NCBI RefSeq assembly: GCF_963678195.1
Contig: NZ_OY782759.1
Coordinates: 1,798,001-1,862,000, forward strand
Reading direction: 5' to 3'
DNA length: 64,000 bases
DNA from: an uncultured Hyphomonas sp.
GTDB taxonomy: Bacteria; Pseudomonadota; Alphaproteobacteria; Caulobacterales; Hyphomonadaceae
Positions 63,884 to 64,000 of this stretch are shown here, piece by piece. The notes beneath the pieces are model-generated. The model ran no database searches. It worked only from the letters and a program-made list of their open reading frames with translations, and was not told the origin of the DNA. How positions within the stretch are numbered: the first letter of the stretch is position 1; each line of letters opens with the position of its first letter. Both the position numbers and the translations under genes were made by a program.

Positions 63884-64000
63884 ATGGACGGCATGCAAAG
63901 CCTTCTTCCCATCGCCGCCGATATCGGCGAGCGCCTCAGACAGCGCGGCGAGACCGTCGCGATTTCGGAATCTTCTTCCGGTGGCCTGATTTCGGCAGCC
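63884..64000 (+). CDS. CinA-family protein, N-terminal fragment (cut by window edge)
   Basis: The first 39 residues end in AISESSSGGLISAA, the start of the CinA C-terminal domain (nicotinamide-nucleotide amidohydrolase PncC-like; usual form AESCTGG). The short distance from the start shows a stand-alone domain without the N-terminal MoaB-like part. ATG 63884 or ATG 63893 may start it; no strong ribosome site is seen. The serine in place of the usual cysteine in ESCTGG is notable. Confidence 0.8.
   Translation, partial: MDGMQSLLPIAADIGERLRQRGETVAISESSSGGLISAA

Overview
The window is a chromosomal segment of an alphaproteobacterium, most likely a Hyphomonadaceae member close to Hyphomonas. This rests on several things. 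The DNA is about 60% GC. The aa3 oxidase operon has the alphaproteobacterial order (coxB, coxA, ctaB, small protein, ctaG, coxC, surf1, thrC). A DUF1476 (F1Fo-ATPase zeta) gene sits divergent to purC. A complete PhyR/NepR/EcfG general stress module is present, and a bactofilin gene overlaps an M23 peptidase gene in the way known from stalked and budding relatives. The genus is an inference from gene content, not from a marker comparison.

Layout. 1-9.9 kb: start of tldD and a TPR protein on the minus strand, then the cytochrome c oxidase operon running into thrC and an acetyltransferase. 9.9-17.9 kb: an EAL phosphodiesterase, AlgH-family protein, peroxiredoxin, SPFH/NfeD membrane pair, secreted S10 peptidase, bactofilin plus M23 endopeptidase, and BCP. 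17.9-24.5 kb: a giant AsmA-like envelope protein, tyrS, anmK and an alpha/beta hydrolase. 24.5-32.1 kb: the SUF iron-sulfur operon (IscS-type desulfurase, sufB, sufC, sufD, sufS, sufT, sufA), broken between sufB and sufC by a palindromic repeat, a second diverged 3' end of sufB and a gene on the other strand. 32.1-41.6 kb: PlsC-like acyltransferase, TetR, glycosyltransferase, lipoprotein, purS/purC, ATPase zeta, membrane-anchored GH16 enzyme, 5-formyl-THF cyclo-ligase with a 6S RNA just upstream, a phytase-like esterase and an HxlR regulator. 41.7-45 kb: tRNA-Gly and the general stress cluster (HWE kinase, phyR, nepR, ecfG), with a textbook EcfG promoter in front of phyR. 45-49.5 kb: bamE diverging from a CBP3-type chaperone, plsX, fabH, ihfA, a MerR regulator and tRNA-Pro. 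49.5-64 kb: peptidase S9, msrB, MaoC, PLP enzyme, LysR with a divergent isochorismatase-like lipoprotein, acyl-CoA ligase, an amidohydrolase/sterol-desaturase/NTF2/GNAT operon, enoyl-CoA hydratase plus epoxide hydrolase, an SDR enzyme and the start of a CinA-family gene.

The genome is compact. Many neighbours overlap by 1-8 bases (ATGA, GTGA, TAATG), which implies translational coupling. No gap exceeds about 300 bases; the longest (39,691-39,963) is filled by the 6S RNA. I saw no CRISPR array, prophage, insertion sequence with transposase or rRNA. The most unusual locus is the sufB-sufC junction (27.24-28.09 kb), which looks like a scar of allelic replacement. I did not find a wholly new multigene system that I could defend.
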